Assembly: GCA_903868035.1 (NCBI GenBank)
Contig: CAIPTQ010000332.1
Coordinates: forward strand, 1 to 20,208
Origin: an uncultured Phycisphaerales bacterium
Lineage (GTDB): Bacteria; Planctomycetota; Phycisphaerae; WQYP01
Length of the DNA stretch: 20,208 nucleotides
Direction: 5' to 3'
Of the stretch, positions 6,638 through 12,793 are shown in pieces. Every line of letters starts with the position of its first letter. The stretch's first letter is position 1. The notes beneath the pieces were generated by a model, which was given only the letters and a program-made list of their open reading frames with translations, was not told where the DNA came from and made no database searches. Position numbers and translations under genes: made by a program.

Positions 6638-8856
6638 GGTCCAACTCCTGACTTGTGGCCGGCGGACGCCAGGTTTGTTGCCCGCTCCTGCCGAATCCGG
6701 TTGAGCTGCCCGCGCAGTTCGCGCGCCTTGGCATTGCCCGGGTCGATGGCGCTGGCGATCGCCAGGTTGAATTCCGCCTCGCCGAGGGCTTGGGGATACG
6801 TCTGGGCGTCCAGCGCCATGAGCATGGATGCGAAAGTGCAATGCGCATCCACGCTGTTGCGCATAAACGTCGCGTACACCCGGAATTTGTCCGTACCCTC
6901 CTTGAGCCGCCCTTGGTCGAACCAGATCGTCGCCAGTTCCGCCCCCGCTTCGTGGAACTGGTCAAAGCCGTCGGCACGGACGCGCTTGCCCACATCGAGC
7001 GCCTGGCGGGCGTATGCCGCGGCCTGGTCATACTGGCCCTGGGCGTGATAGCCAAAAGCCAGGGCCAGATACGCGGTTTCATCATCGGGGTGATCCCGCT
7101 GGTAGGCCTCGATGGCGGGCATGTAGTTAGCGGGCGTGCCGGCCCGCATTTCCTCCAGCAGCGCGGGGATCGCGCTCCGTGTCATGTGCGTTCCCGGATC
7201 GATCCGGGCGGCCTGGGCGACGCGGATCGCCGACGGCCCGAGCTCATGCCGCATGCCATAGTATTTGGCCAGTTCCCAGCGGGCGTTCACGTAGTCGGGT
7301 GACAACTCGATCGCCCGCTCCAGCAGGGTTTTGCCGAAGGCGACATAATCCGGCCGGTCGGCAATGATCAGCACCGCCCCGGCCCAGGAGCAGGCCTTGC
7401 CGCTGTCGGGATTGTCCCGCGCCGTGCTGATGGCCAGGGCGACATTGTCGGCCCAGTCGGTGTTGCGAATCCTGGAACGAATGCCCATGAGAAGGACCAG
7501 CGTCGCCACCAGGGCTACGGCGGCGGTATGGAGGGCCTTGATTGGTAATTGGTAATTGGTAATTGATAATTGTGACGGTGCCGCGTCATGGCGTCGTGGT
7601 GAAATAACGCACCAACAGAGCCAATTGTGCAAAGCGACCATCCCCCAGGCCACCCCGATCAGGACGAACACGCTGGGCCAGTAGAACAGCCGTTCGCCAA
7701 AGATCGTGCCAATGCGGAGGAAGTTGGCCACCAACGCGTAGGACGCGCCGAACAGACCCAGGAGCAGCATGATCTGCGGGGCTTTGCGCCACATGCGCAC
7801 GGCCAGGATCAGCGCCAGCACGCACACCATCATGCCCGCGGCGGCCGGGGGCTGAAAAGCGGTGGCATAAAACGGATTGCCGGTCGCCAGCAGGCTCGGC
7901 GATGAATAATCCGCCGACAGATTCACCGGCCAGAAGGTGATCCACAGATACTTCGCCAGCAGCATGAACGGCGTGACCAGGCGTTCCAGCGGCGTGGCAT
8001 CCACCAGCGGATTGACGATGTGATGCGTGACCTGGGCGTCGCTCATCAGGCCGCAGGCGCGGATGCGCAGCCACATGTAAAGCCCCAGCAGGGCAGTCAT
8101 CGGGGCGTAATAACGGAGCGTCTGCCCGCCCAGCCAGCGCCACCATGCCGGCCGCGACGAGTGCGTCCACCGCGCCCAGCGCCACAGGTCGAGCAGCGGC
8201 AGCGCCAGCAGCAGGCTGACGGGCGTCTCCTTGCACAGCAGCGCCGCCAGGAAACACGCCGCCACCAGCAGGCCGTGCCACCACGGGCGCCGCGCCGGCC
8301 CCGCCTCATCCCCCAGCGGCGGCGCGGGCAAAAACACCAGCAGCGCCAACAGCGCCCACAGCGTGGCCAGCAGTTCCGCCCGCCCCACCGTGTTGGCGAC
8401 GGCTTCCACATGAATCGGATGCACCGCAAACAAAATCCCCGCCACCAGCGCCACCCACTTGTTCCCCAGAATTCGCCACGCCAGCACGCTCGCCAGCACC
8501 GTCACCAGCGCATGCAGCGCGACATTCACCAGATGGAACGCCCACGCCGCGTCCGGCAGCAGCGCCTGGTTGGCCAGATAAGTCCACAGCGTCAGCGGGC
8601 GATAGAGCGCATCGGGCTGCACGCCGTTGGTGTTGGGCCAGTAGTTGTCGGTCCAGATGGCCGTCCATTCCAGATGCGTCACGTGCGGGCCGCGGGCGAT
8701 CGCCAAGTCGTCGAAGGCGAAATCGTTGGCCAGGCTGTTGGCGTACACGCCGAAGGCGAGCAGGCCCACCAGCAGCAACATCCACCAGGCCGGTGGCACC
8801 GAGCGGTGAAGCGCCGGCAGGGACGTTGCGGAAGCATAGTTTGGCGTTTCGGACAT
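6634..8856 (-). CDS. TMTC-like membrane glycosyltransferase with TPR repeats
   Basis: This is a 740-residue polytopic protein. The N-terminal two thirds has about ten hydrophobic helices and TMTC/protein O-mannosyltransferase hallmarks. The first loop is NDFAFDD (44-50, acidic pair D49-D50). ALYRPLTLWTY follows, and HPIHVEAVANTVGRAELL (146-163) is the most telling motif. A DUF1736-like stretch contains LSADYSSPSL. The last 250 residues are helical repeats of TPR type (e.g. AYLALAFGYHAQGQYDQAAA). Such enzymes transfer mannose from a lipid carrier to Ser/Thr on the outer face of the membrane. The gene lies between prepilin genes and overlaps the third by 4 bp, suggesting a pilin substrate. A heptamer array encodes about residues 428-440 in a loop before the last helix. 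The start at 8856 is chosen because the protein reads normally from there; its ribosome binding site is weak. Confidence 0.8.
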   Translation of the reverse strand: MSETPNYASATSLPALHRSVPPAWWMLLLVGLLAFGVYANSLANDFAFDDLAIARGPHVTHLEWTAIWTDNYWPNTNGVQPDALYRPLTLWTYLANQALLPDAAWAFHLVNVALHALVTVLASVLAWRILGNKWVALVAGILFAVHPIHVEAVANTVGRAELLATLWALLALLVFLPAPPLGDEAGPARRPWWHGLLVAACFLAALLCKETPVSLLLALPLLDLWRWARWTHSSRPAWWRWLGGQTLRYYAPMTALLGLYMWLRIRACGLMSDAQVTHHIVNPLVDATPLERLVTPFMLLAKYLWITFWPVNLSADYSSPSLLATGNPFYATAFQPPAAAGMMVCVLALILAVRMWRKAPQIMLLLGLFGASYALVANFLRIGTIFGERLFYWPSVFVLIGVAWGMVALHNWLCWCVISPRRHDAAPSQLSITNYQLPIKALHTAAVALVATLVLLMGIRSRIRNTDWADNVALAISTARDNPDSGKACSWAGAVLIIADRPDYVAFGKTLLERAIELSPDYVNARWELAKYYGMRHELGPSAIRVAQAARIDPGTHMTRSAIPALLEEMRAGTPANYMPAIEAYQRDHPDDETAYLALAFGYHAQGQYDQAAAYARQALDVGKRVRADGFDQFHEAGAELATIWFDQGRLKEGTDKFRVYATFMRNSVDAHCTFASMLMALDAQTYPQALGEAEFNLAIASAIDPGNAKARELRGQLNRIRQERATNLASAGHKSGVGP
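7541..7572. repeat. ATTGGTA heptamer array inside the TMTC-like gene
   Basis: Four tandem units ATTGGTA, ATTGGTA, ATTGGTA, ATTGATA are followed by ATTG. On the coding strand they are read in frame as L-S-I-T-N-Y-Q-L-P-I, low-complexity sequence unlike the flanking protein. It falls in an extramembrane loop between a helix ending near WLCWCVIS and the next helix, ALVATLVLLMGI. Confidence 0.8.
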
Positions 8857-9013
8857 GAGGGTCTCACGGCCAATAGAAAAAGTGGCGATTTCCTGTTGAA
8901 TATCGGTCGGTAACCCCGGCGACTGAAGAGAGCAGCAAAACGGAACCCGTAGCGTAAGCGCGGGCGAAGCAGGGCACAGGTAATCGCAGGTCCGAAAACG
9001 ACGTGCAGGCATT

Positions 9014-9052
9014 AAAAAACGGCCCGGTGTGGTTGAACCGCACCGAGCCGTT
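9014..9052 (-). terminator. Intrinsic terminator after prepilin gene A
   Basis: The 12-base arms 9018-9029 and 9041-9052 pair with a single mismatch, around an 11-base loop. On the minus strand the stem is followed by a run of six T bases (9019-9014). It lies 22 bases after the prepilin stop codon. It implies that the TMTC-like gene at 8856 needs its own promoter or depends on readthrough. Confidence 0.8.
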
Positions 9053-9073
9053 GCGCTTCTTATGGATCATACT

Positions 9074-9511
9074 TTAGTAGGTCAGGGTTCCCGTGCCGGT
9101 GGTGTCGGTGGCGGTGACGGTGTATTGGCCGCCGTTCACCACGTAGACCCAGCCGACATTGGCGCCCGCGGCGGCGGCGGCGGTGGACCAGCCATTGGTC
9201 GGATTCACCGGGAATTGCTGGACGTACGGTCCCAGCGTGCCGGTGGCGACAACCTGCGTGGTGTCGCCGGCGTTGGTCTTGCCGGTGAGCACGGTCGCCA
9301 GCGCTGTCGCGGCCGGCGGCGTGTCGCCGTGTTGAATCTTGAACAGCTCGATCTGCCCGCGCATCGTCTGCAGCGTCGAGGCGACCGAACTGGAGCGGGC
9401 GTCATTGGAGGCATTCGTGAACTGCGGGATCACGATCGCGGCCAAAATGCCCAGAATGATGACGACGATCAGAATTTCGACGAGGGTGAAGCCACGGGAT
9501 GTTCTACTCAT
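9074..9511 (-). CDS. Type IV prepilin / GspG-like major pilin, copy A
   Basis: This 145-residue prepilin has the signal MSRTSRG before the cleavage point, then F-T-L-V-E with glutamate at +5, then ILIVVIILGILAAIVIPQF. The globular part has LQTMRGQIELFKIQHGD, LGPYVQQFPVNPTNGW and GWVYVVNGGQYTV, like GspG/major pseudopilins. The tail is rich in threonine (TATDTTGTGTLTY). AGGAG lies six bases upstream of the ATG. It is about 92% identical to copy B, with 11 differences. It has its own terminator and probably its own promoter. Pilus and type II secretion pilins cannot be told apart from sequence alone; the neighbouring pilMNO favours a pilus. Confidence 0.92.
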   Translation of the reverse strand: MSRTSRGFTLVEILIVVIILGILAAIVIPQFTNASNDARSSSVASTLQTMRGQIELFKIQHGDTPPAATALATVLTGKTNAGDTTQVVATGTLGPYVQQFPVNPTNGWSTAAAAAGANVGWVYVVNGGQYTVTATDTTGTGTLTY

Positions 9512-9615
9512 GGGGTACTCCTTGATTGAAGGTTGGCTCTTGTGTGCTGCGGAAAATTATCGCTGGGCGAAACAGCCGTCCAGGTTCGTTCATCGTGATG
9601 CAAACCTGCTTATTG

Positions 9616-9643
9616 AATTTACGATACGGGCGGCATCGGTCAA
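9616..9643 (-). promoter_or_regulatory. Possible promoter for prepilin gene A
   Basis: On the minus strand, TTGACC (9643-9638) and TAAATT (9621-9616) are separated by 16 bases. A start near 9609 would give a leader of about 98 bases. The -10 box matches the consensus at four of six positions, so the call is moderate at best. Confidence 0.35.
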
Positions 9644-9706
9644 ATGATTCCTGTGCTTTGGGCAAGGCAGGCGGCATTTTTGTTTATCGGGCTTCAGTAT
9701 AAACCA

Positions 9707-9734
9707 AGCGGCCCGGGCAAAAACCCGGGCCGCT
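9707..9734 (-). terminator. Perfect 11-bp hairpin after prepilin gene B
   Basis: AGCGGCCCGGG (9707-9717) and CCCGGGCCGCT (9724-9734) are perfectly complementary around the loop CAAAAA. The hairpin lies 26 bases after the stop codon of copy B. On the minus strand the following bases are only partly T-rich (TGGTTTATA), so termination may be incomplete and allow some readthrough into copy A. Confidence 0.6.
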
Positions 9735-9760
9735 CGTTTGCGCTTCGCAAATGCTTCCGC

Positions 9761-10198
9761 TTAGTAGGTCATGGTTCCCGTACCGGCGGTGTTGGTGGCG
9801 CTGACGGTGTACTGCCCGCCATTGACCACATAAACCCAGCCGACATTGGCGGCGGCGGCGGCGGCGGCGGTGGACCAGCCGTTGAGCGGATTCACCGGGA
9901 ACGACTGCACGTACGGTCCCAGCGTGCCGGTGGCGACGGCTTGCGTCGTGTCGCCGGCGTTGGTCTTGCCGGTGAGGACGGTGGCCAGCGCCGTGGCGGA
10001 CGGCGGCGTGTCGCCGTGCTGAATCTTGAACAGTTCAATCTGGCCGCGCATGGTCTGCAGCGTGGAGGCGACCGAGCTCGAGCGGGCGTCATTGGACGCG
10101 TTGGTGAACTGCGGGATCACGATCGCGGCCAAAATGCCCAGGATGATGACGACGATCAGGATTTCGACAAGGGTAAAACCACGGGAATTGCGTTTCAT
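9761..10198 (-). CDS. Type IV prepilin / GspG-like major pilin, copy B
   Basis: This is a 145-residue paralogue of copy A with identical architecture: MKRNSRG, then F-T-L-V-E and the same assembly helix. Differences from copy A lie at the extreme N terminus, a few positions in the middle, and the C-terminal tail (SATNTAGTGTMTY). The alanine run before NVGWVYV is encoded partly by seven consecutive GGC triplets (9848-9868 on the plus strand), a slippage-prone tract. GGAG lies six bases upstream of the ATG. Nucleotide differences between the copies in the helix region are nearly all at third codon positions, so both copies appear to be under selection. The upstream region is unusually long and structured. 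Confidence 0.92.
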   Translation of the reverse strand: MKRNSRGFTLVEILIVVIILGILAAIVIPQFTNASNDARSSSVASTLQTMRGQIELFKIQHGDTPPSATALATVLTGKTNAGDTTQAVATGTLGPYVQSFPVNPLNGWSTAAAAAAANVGWVYVVNGGQYTVSATNTAGTGTMTY

Positions 10199-10257
10199 AT
10201 GTTACTCCGAAAAAAAGTTTTTGTTACTTACACGTGTTCTGCTTCACCTTGCTGGCT

Positions 10258-10337
10258 GGCATAGCCCTCGTACCGGCATCACTCTGCCGGCCCGCATCGG
10301 CCGTCCTTCGGGACGATGCCGGCAGGAGGCCTATGCC
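10258..10337. repeat. Complex inverted repeat upstream of prepilin B
   Basis: The outer arms GGCATAG-CCTC (10258-10269) and GAGG-CTATGCC (10326-10337) pair with one mismatch. Inside, CCGGCATC (10273-10280) is complementary to GATGCCGG (10315-10322), and a GTCC-TTCG-GGAC tetraloop hairpin forms the tip. TGCCGG (10285-10290) can instead pair with either of two CCGGCA copies (10273-10278 or 10319-10324), so two exclusive folds are possible. There is no T-run on either side, so it does not look like a simple terminator. It could be a leader RNA switch or a dispersed palindromic element. Confidence 0.6.
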
Positions 10338-10477
10338 ATCGTGTCTGTGCCGTTGTGCCCGTCCACCTCCTTTCGGGGTTTCGGGAATGTGTGCATGCGG
10401 AGCCGTACAAGGTGTGGCGTCAAGATCGCGCCCAAACCGCCAAGCAGGCGATAAACGGCAGGATCAAAATTTACCAT
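10331..10477 (-). CDS. Possible 48-aa leader peptide upstream of prepilin B
   Basis: From the ATG at 10477, a continuous frame of 48 codons runs to TAG at 10333-10331. The product starts MVNFDPAVYRLLGGLGAILT and ends with a basic, polar tail. GGAGG (10490-10486) lies eight bases upstream, a strong ribosome binding site. A promoter is placed about 120 bases further upstream. The stop codon falls inside the outer arm of the large inverted repeat, so ribosomes reaching the end of this frame would occupy that arm. I recognise no family. It could be a regulatory leader peptide, an independent small protein or chance. Confidence 0.4.
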   Translation of the reverse strand: MVNFDPAVYRLLGGLGAILTPHLVRLRMHTFPKPRKEVDGHNGTDTMA

Positions 10478-10599
10478 CGGAAAGTCCTCCGGAGCGCTTA
10501 ACCAGTTTTTTGCCGATATTCGCTACAGACCCACCTTTACATTTCAGAACTTCCGATCGCGAAACGCCGAAGAAGGTGCTGAAAAGGGGGATGTGAAAA

Positions 10600-10627
10600 A
10601 GGATACGATTCCCCCGGGGGATGTCAA
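10600..10627 (-). promoter_or_regulatory. Sigma-70-like promoter reading toward prepilin B
   Basis: On the minus strand, a perfect TTGACA (10627-10622) is followed after 16 bases by TATCCT (10605-10600). The spacer contains the palindrome CCCCCGGGGG (10611-10620), a possible operator. A transcript starting near 10593 would carry the 48-codon ORF and the inverted repeat before the prepilin. Confidence 0.5.
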
Positions 10628-10679
10628 AAAATAATGGACAATAATAAATATAAGAATGACTTAAAGACGCGGCCGCCCT

Positions 10680-11738
10680 TCACGCGATGGTGCAGGTCCG
10701 GGCGGACAGAAAATGCGTCACCCCTTGGTCATCCCGCACGCTCAGCCCCTGCAGCGGGTCAATGTCCAGCACCTGTCCGGTAATTTCGCGGTCTCCCGAG
10801 CGCAACGTGGTCTGGCGGCCCAGCATGCCACAGCGTTCCTTCCATTGGGTGAGCCATTCGGCGTTGTCGCCCCGCGTCAGATAATCATTCAGCCGCGCCA
10901 GCACCGCCGCCGCCACGCGCATCCGGTCGAGCATCAGGCCCGTGGCCATAAACAGTGATATGCCCCGCCCCGCCAGTTCCGCCGGGAAATCCCCCGCCCC
11001 CTGCGCCACGTTGATGCCGATCCCCACCACCGCCGCCTCCACCGCCCCCCCCCCGGTTCCCCCCGGCCCCCCCCCCGGCCCGTCCAGTTTCCGGGCCTCC
11101 ACCAGAATCCCCGCCAGCTTGCGCCCCGCAACCAATAGATCATTCGGCCATTTGATCTCGATCCGCCCCACCGACCCTTGCGCCCCTTCCACGGCACGCT
11201 CCAAACCCTCCGCCGTCGCCAGCCCCGCCAGCAGCGTCAGCCGGTCCATCCCCGCCGCCGGCATGTTCCGCAACACCACCGACAGCAGCACCGACTGCCC
11301 CGCCTGCGCATGCCACACGCGCCCCAGACGGCCGCGCCCGGCGCTCTGCACATTCGCCAGCACCACCGCGCCGTCGCCATCCGCGGCACCTGCCGCCTCC
11401 CACGCCGCATCGTTGGTTGAAGCGATTTCCGGATAAACCCTCGCCTTCCGCCCCAGACGCCAACCATGCCGCCGCGCCAGCGTGGTGATCAGTTCCCGCC
11501 AGCAACCCAGGCCCGCCGTCGCCAGACTCACCCCGCCGGGGCTCCGCTCGATCCGGCATCCACTCTCCGCCAGATCCTCCAGCGCGGCCTGCACCTTGGC
11601 CACCGTCGCGCCCGGCTGCCGCAACAGCTCCCCCATCGGCACCTCCTGCCCACGCGCGTCCCACAACGCCAACAGCACGGCGCCAATTTCCCCCTGACCA
11701 CTGACCCCTGACCCCTGACCACTGCTGTCACCACTCAT
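10680..11738 (-). CDS. birA: Biotin--[acetyl-CoA-carboxylase] ligase (BirA family)
   Basis: BirA joins biotin to the carboxylase carrier protein using ATP. The 352-residue product has an N-terminal winged-helix-like part (about residues 17-75), as in repressor-type BirA. The ligase domain follows with SAGRGRLGRVW (biotinyl-AMP loop), IKWPNDLLVAGRKLAGILVE (the lysine motif) and VVGIGINV, then the C-terminal SH3-like domain (GQVLDIDPLQGLSV). The ATG at 11738 overlaps the nadC stop as ATGA. Two oddities are visible. Residues 2-15 (SGDSSGQGSGVSGQ) are encoded by a heptamer array, and a Gly/Pro insert before AAVVGIGIN is encoded by long poly-C tracts. DNA binding as a biotin repressor is possible but not shown. 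Confidence 0.93.
   Translation of the reverse strand: MSGDSSGQGSGVSGQGEIGAVLLALWDARGQEVPMGELLRQPGATVAKVQAALEDLAESGCRIERSPGGVSLATAGLGCWRELITTLARRHGWRLGRKARVYPEIASTNDAAWEAAGAADGDGAVVLANVQSAGRGRLGRVWHAQAGQSVLLSVVLRNMPAAGMDRLTLLAGLATAEGLERAVEGAQGSVGRIEIKWPNDLLVAGRKLAGILVEARKLDGPGGGPGGTGGGAVEAAVVGIGINVAQGAGDFPAELAGRGISLFMATGLMLDRMRVAAAVLARLNDYLTRGDNAEWLTQWKERCGMLGRQTTLRSGDREITGQVLDIDPLQGLSVRDDQGVTHFLSARTCTIA
11045..11076. repeat. Poly-C tracts (C10, C6, C10) inside birA
   Basis: On the plus strand there are uninterrupted runs of ten C (11045-11054), six C (11059-11064) and ten C (11067-11076). On the coding strand they are G runs read as a Gly-Pro-rich loop between the KLAGILVE strand and VVGIGINV. 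Gain or loss of one base in any run would shift the frame. Confidence 0.9.
11694..11724. repeat. CTGACCA heptamer array at the birA N terminus
   Basis: Four tandem units CTGACCA, CTGACCC, CTGACCC, CTGACCA are followed by CTG. The array starts 14 bases inside birA and is translated as a Ser/Gly/Gln-rich leader. It belongs to the same sequence family as the intergenic arrays at 1477-1530 and 19935-19977. Confidence 0.85.
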
Positions 11739-12676
11739 GCCAGCTCCATCGCCAGATCCAGCACCGGTGCCGAGTGCGTCAGCGCCCCGATGGAAATCCG
11801 CTCGACACCCGTCCGGGCGCACGCGGCGAGGTTCTCCAGCGTGATCCCGCCGGATGCCTCTAGTATTTTCGATTTTCGATGTTCGATTTTCGATTCCGCT
11901 GCGTCGCGCATTTCCACGGCCAGGCGCATCTGCTCGGGTGTGAAATTATCCAGCAGGATGATGTCCGCCCCGCCTGGCTGGGGCATAAGCTCCGCGCGCA
12001 GTTGCTCCAGCGTATCGACCTCCAGCCACAGCGTGATGCCCGGCTCAAGCTGCCCGCGCACGCTCCGCGTCAACTCCGCCAGCGACAACCCACTGCCCAG
12101 CCTCTCGCGCAGGGCCGCCAAATGGTTGTCCTTGAGCATCACCCCGTCGTACAAGCCCATACGATGATTCACGCCCCCCCCGCAGCGCACGGCATATTTA
12201 TCCAGCACCCGAAACCCCGGCGTGGTCTTCCGCGTGTCGCAAATCGCCGGCCGCCGCACCGGATCGGCCACCGCCGCCGCCACGGCGTCCACATACCGCC
12301 GCGTCAGCGTGGCAATCCCCGACAAATGCCCCAGAAAATTCAGCACCACCCGCTCCGCCGAAAGCATGCTCCGCATCGGCCCTTCCATCCGCGCCACCGC
12401 CTGCCCCGCGTTCACAAGTGCCCCCTCCGGCACCAGCACGTCACAGCGCAGGCCCGTGTCGTACTCCTCCAAAACCGCCGGCAGCAGAAACGTGCCGCAG
12501 ATCACACCCGTCTGCCGCGCCACTATCGTCCCGCCGCCCCGCATTCCCCTGGGGATCGCCAGTTGCACCGTCCTGTCCCCCGCCACGCCGCCCGCGCCCA
12601 GGTCTTCGCGCACGGCCAGTTGGAGCAGCGCCCGCAACGGGGCGTCAATAACGGGGGGAACGAGTGGTGGCGACAC
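11735..12676 (-). CDS. nadC: Nicotinate-nucleotide pyrophosphorylase (carboxylating)
   Basis: NadC converts quinolinate and PRPP to nicotinate mononucleotide in NAD synthesis. The 313-residue product has the family motifs in order: AVREDLGAGG near the N terminus, the quinolinate/PRPP residues in ERVVLNFLGHLSGIAT, DTRKTTPGFRVLDKYAVRCGG, NHRMGLYDGVMLKDNH, LWLEVDTLEQ, LLDNF, LEASGGITLENL and ISIGALTHSAP. It starts at GTG 12676 with AGGAG seven bases upstream. The peptide ESKIEHRKSKI (261-271), just before LEASGG, is encoded by a heptamer array and appears to be an extra 6-9 residues relative to the family. nadC is followed by birA with a 4-bp overlap, so the two cofactor genes form an operon. 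Confidence 0.95.
   Translation of the reverse strand: MSPPLVPPVIDAPLRALLQLAVREDLGAGGVAGDRTVQLAIPRGMRGGGTIVARQTGVICGTFLLPAVLEEYDTGLRCDVLVPEGALVNAGQAVARMEGPMRSMLSAERVVLNFLGHLSGIATLTRRYVDAVAAAVADPVRRPAICDTRKTTPGFRVLDKYAVRCGGGVNHRMGLYDGVMLKDNHLAALRERLGSGLSLAELTRSVRGQLEPGITLWLEVDTLEQLRAELMPQPGGADIILLDNFTPEQMRLAVEMRDAAESKIEHRKSKILEASGGITLENLAACARTGVERISIGALTHSAPVLDLAMELA
11865..11894. repeat. ATTTTCG heptamer array inside nadC
   Basis: Four tandem units ATTTTCG, ATTTTCG, ATGTTCG, ATTTTCG are followed by AT. On the coding strand the units read CGAAAAT, the same repeat unit found upstream of slyD at 19282-19309. The AT-rich array stands out sharply from the GC-rich nadC sequence around it, and the reading frame stays open through it. 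Confidence 0.9.
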
Positions 12677-12733
12677 GTGGGTACTCCTAATCGGGCTGCG
12701 CTCCAGCGTATCGTGATTGGCCGTGCCGGTCCA

Positions 12734-12761
12734 TTGAGTTTCCGGCGGCAGGAGTTATTGT
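12734..12761 (+). promoter_or_regulatory. Sigma-70-like promoter for the acidic protein gene
   Basis: TTGAGT (12734-12739) and TATTGT (12756-12761) are separated by 16 bases. A start near 12768 would give a leader of about 26 bases, including the GGAGGTG ribosome binding site at 12781. It lies in the divergent spacer shared with nadC. Confidence 0.45.
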
Positions 12762-12793
12762 ATCTGCATCCCTGTCACACGGAGGTGCCCGAC

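Larger units (their letters stand above)
10199..10679. other. Leader and control region upstream of prepilin B
   Basis: This 481-base stretch lies between prepilin B and birA and has no long gene. Going toward the prepilin on the minus strand, it holds a promoter (10627-10600), a 48-codon ORF with a strong ribosome binding site (10477-10331), an 80-base imperfect inverted repeat (10337-10258), and an AT-rich stretch with the prepilin ribosome binding site. Two direct repeats GGGGGATGT-AAAAA (near 10586-10600 and 10616-10630) flank the -10 box and the promoter spacer. Confidence 0.6.

Noticed and set aside
8020..8913. Plus-strand 297-codon frame opposite the TMTC-like gene
   Set aside because: It is extremely rich in Gln, Arg, His and Pro, as expected for the reverse of a membrane-protein gene.
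8857..9012. N-terminal extension of the TMTC-like protein
   Set aside because: The extra residues have no family similarity and the frame would begin at the prepilin A terminator. The ATG at 8856 begins the normal protein.
10234..10596. A 120-codon plus-strand frame upstream of prepilin B
   Set aside because: It runs through the inverted repeat and promoter, has Cys/Arg/Pro-rich low-complexity sequence and no ribosome binding site.
11879..12793. Leftward extension of the acidic protein frame on the plus strand
   Set aside because: It is antisense to nadC and extremely rich in His, Arg, Pro and Gln. A good ribosome binding site exists only at 12794.
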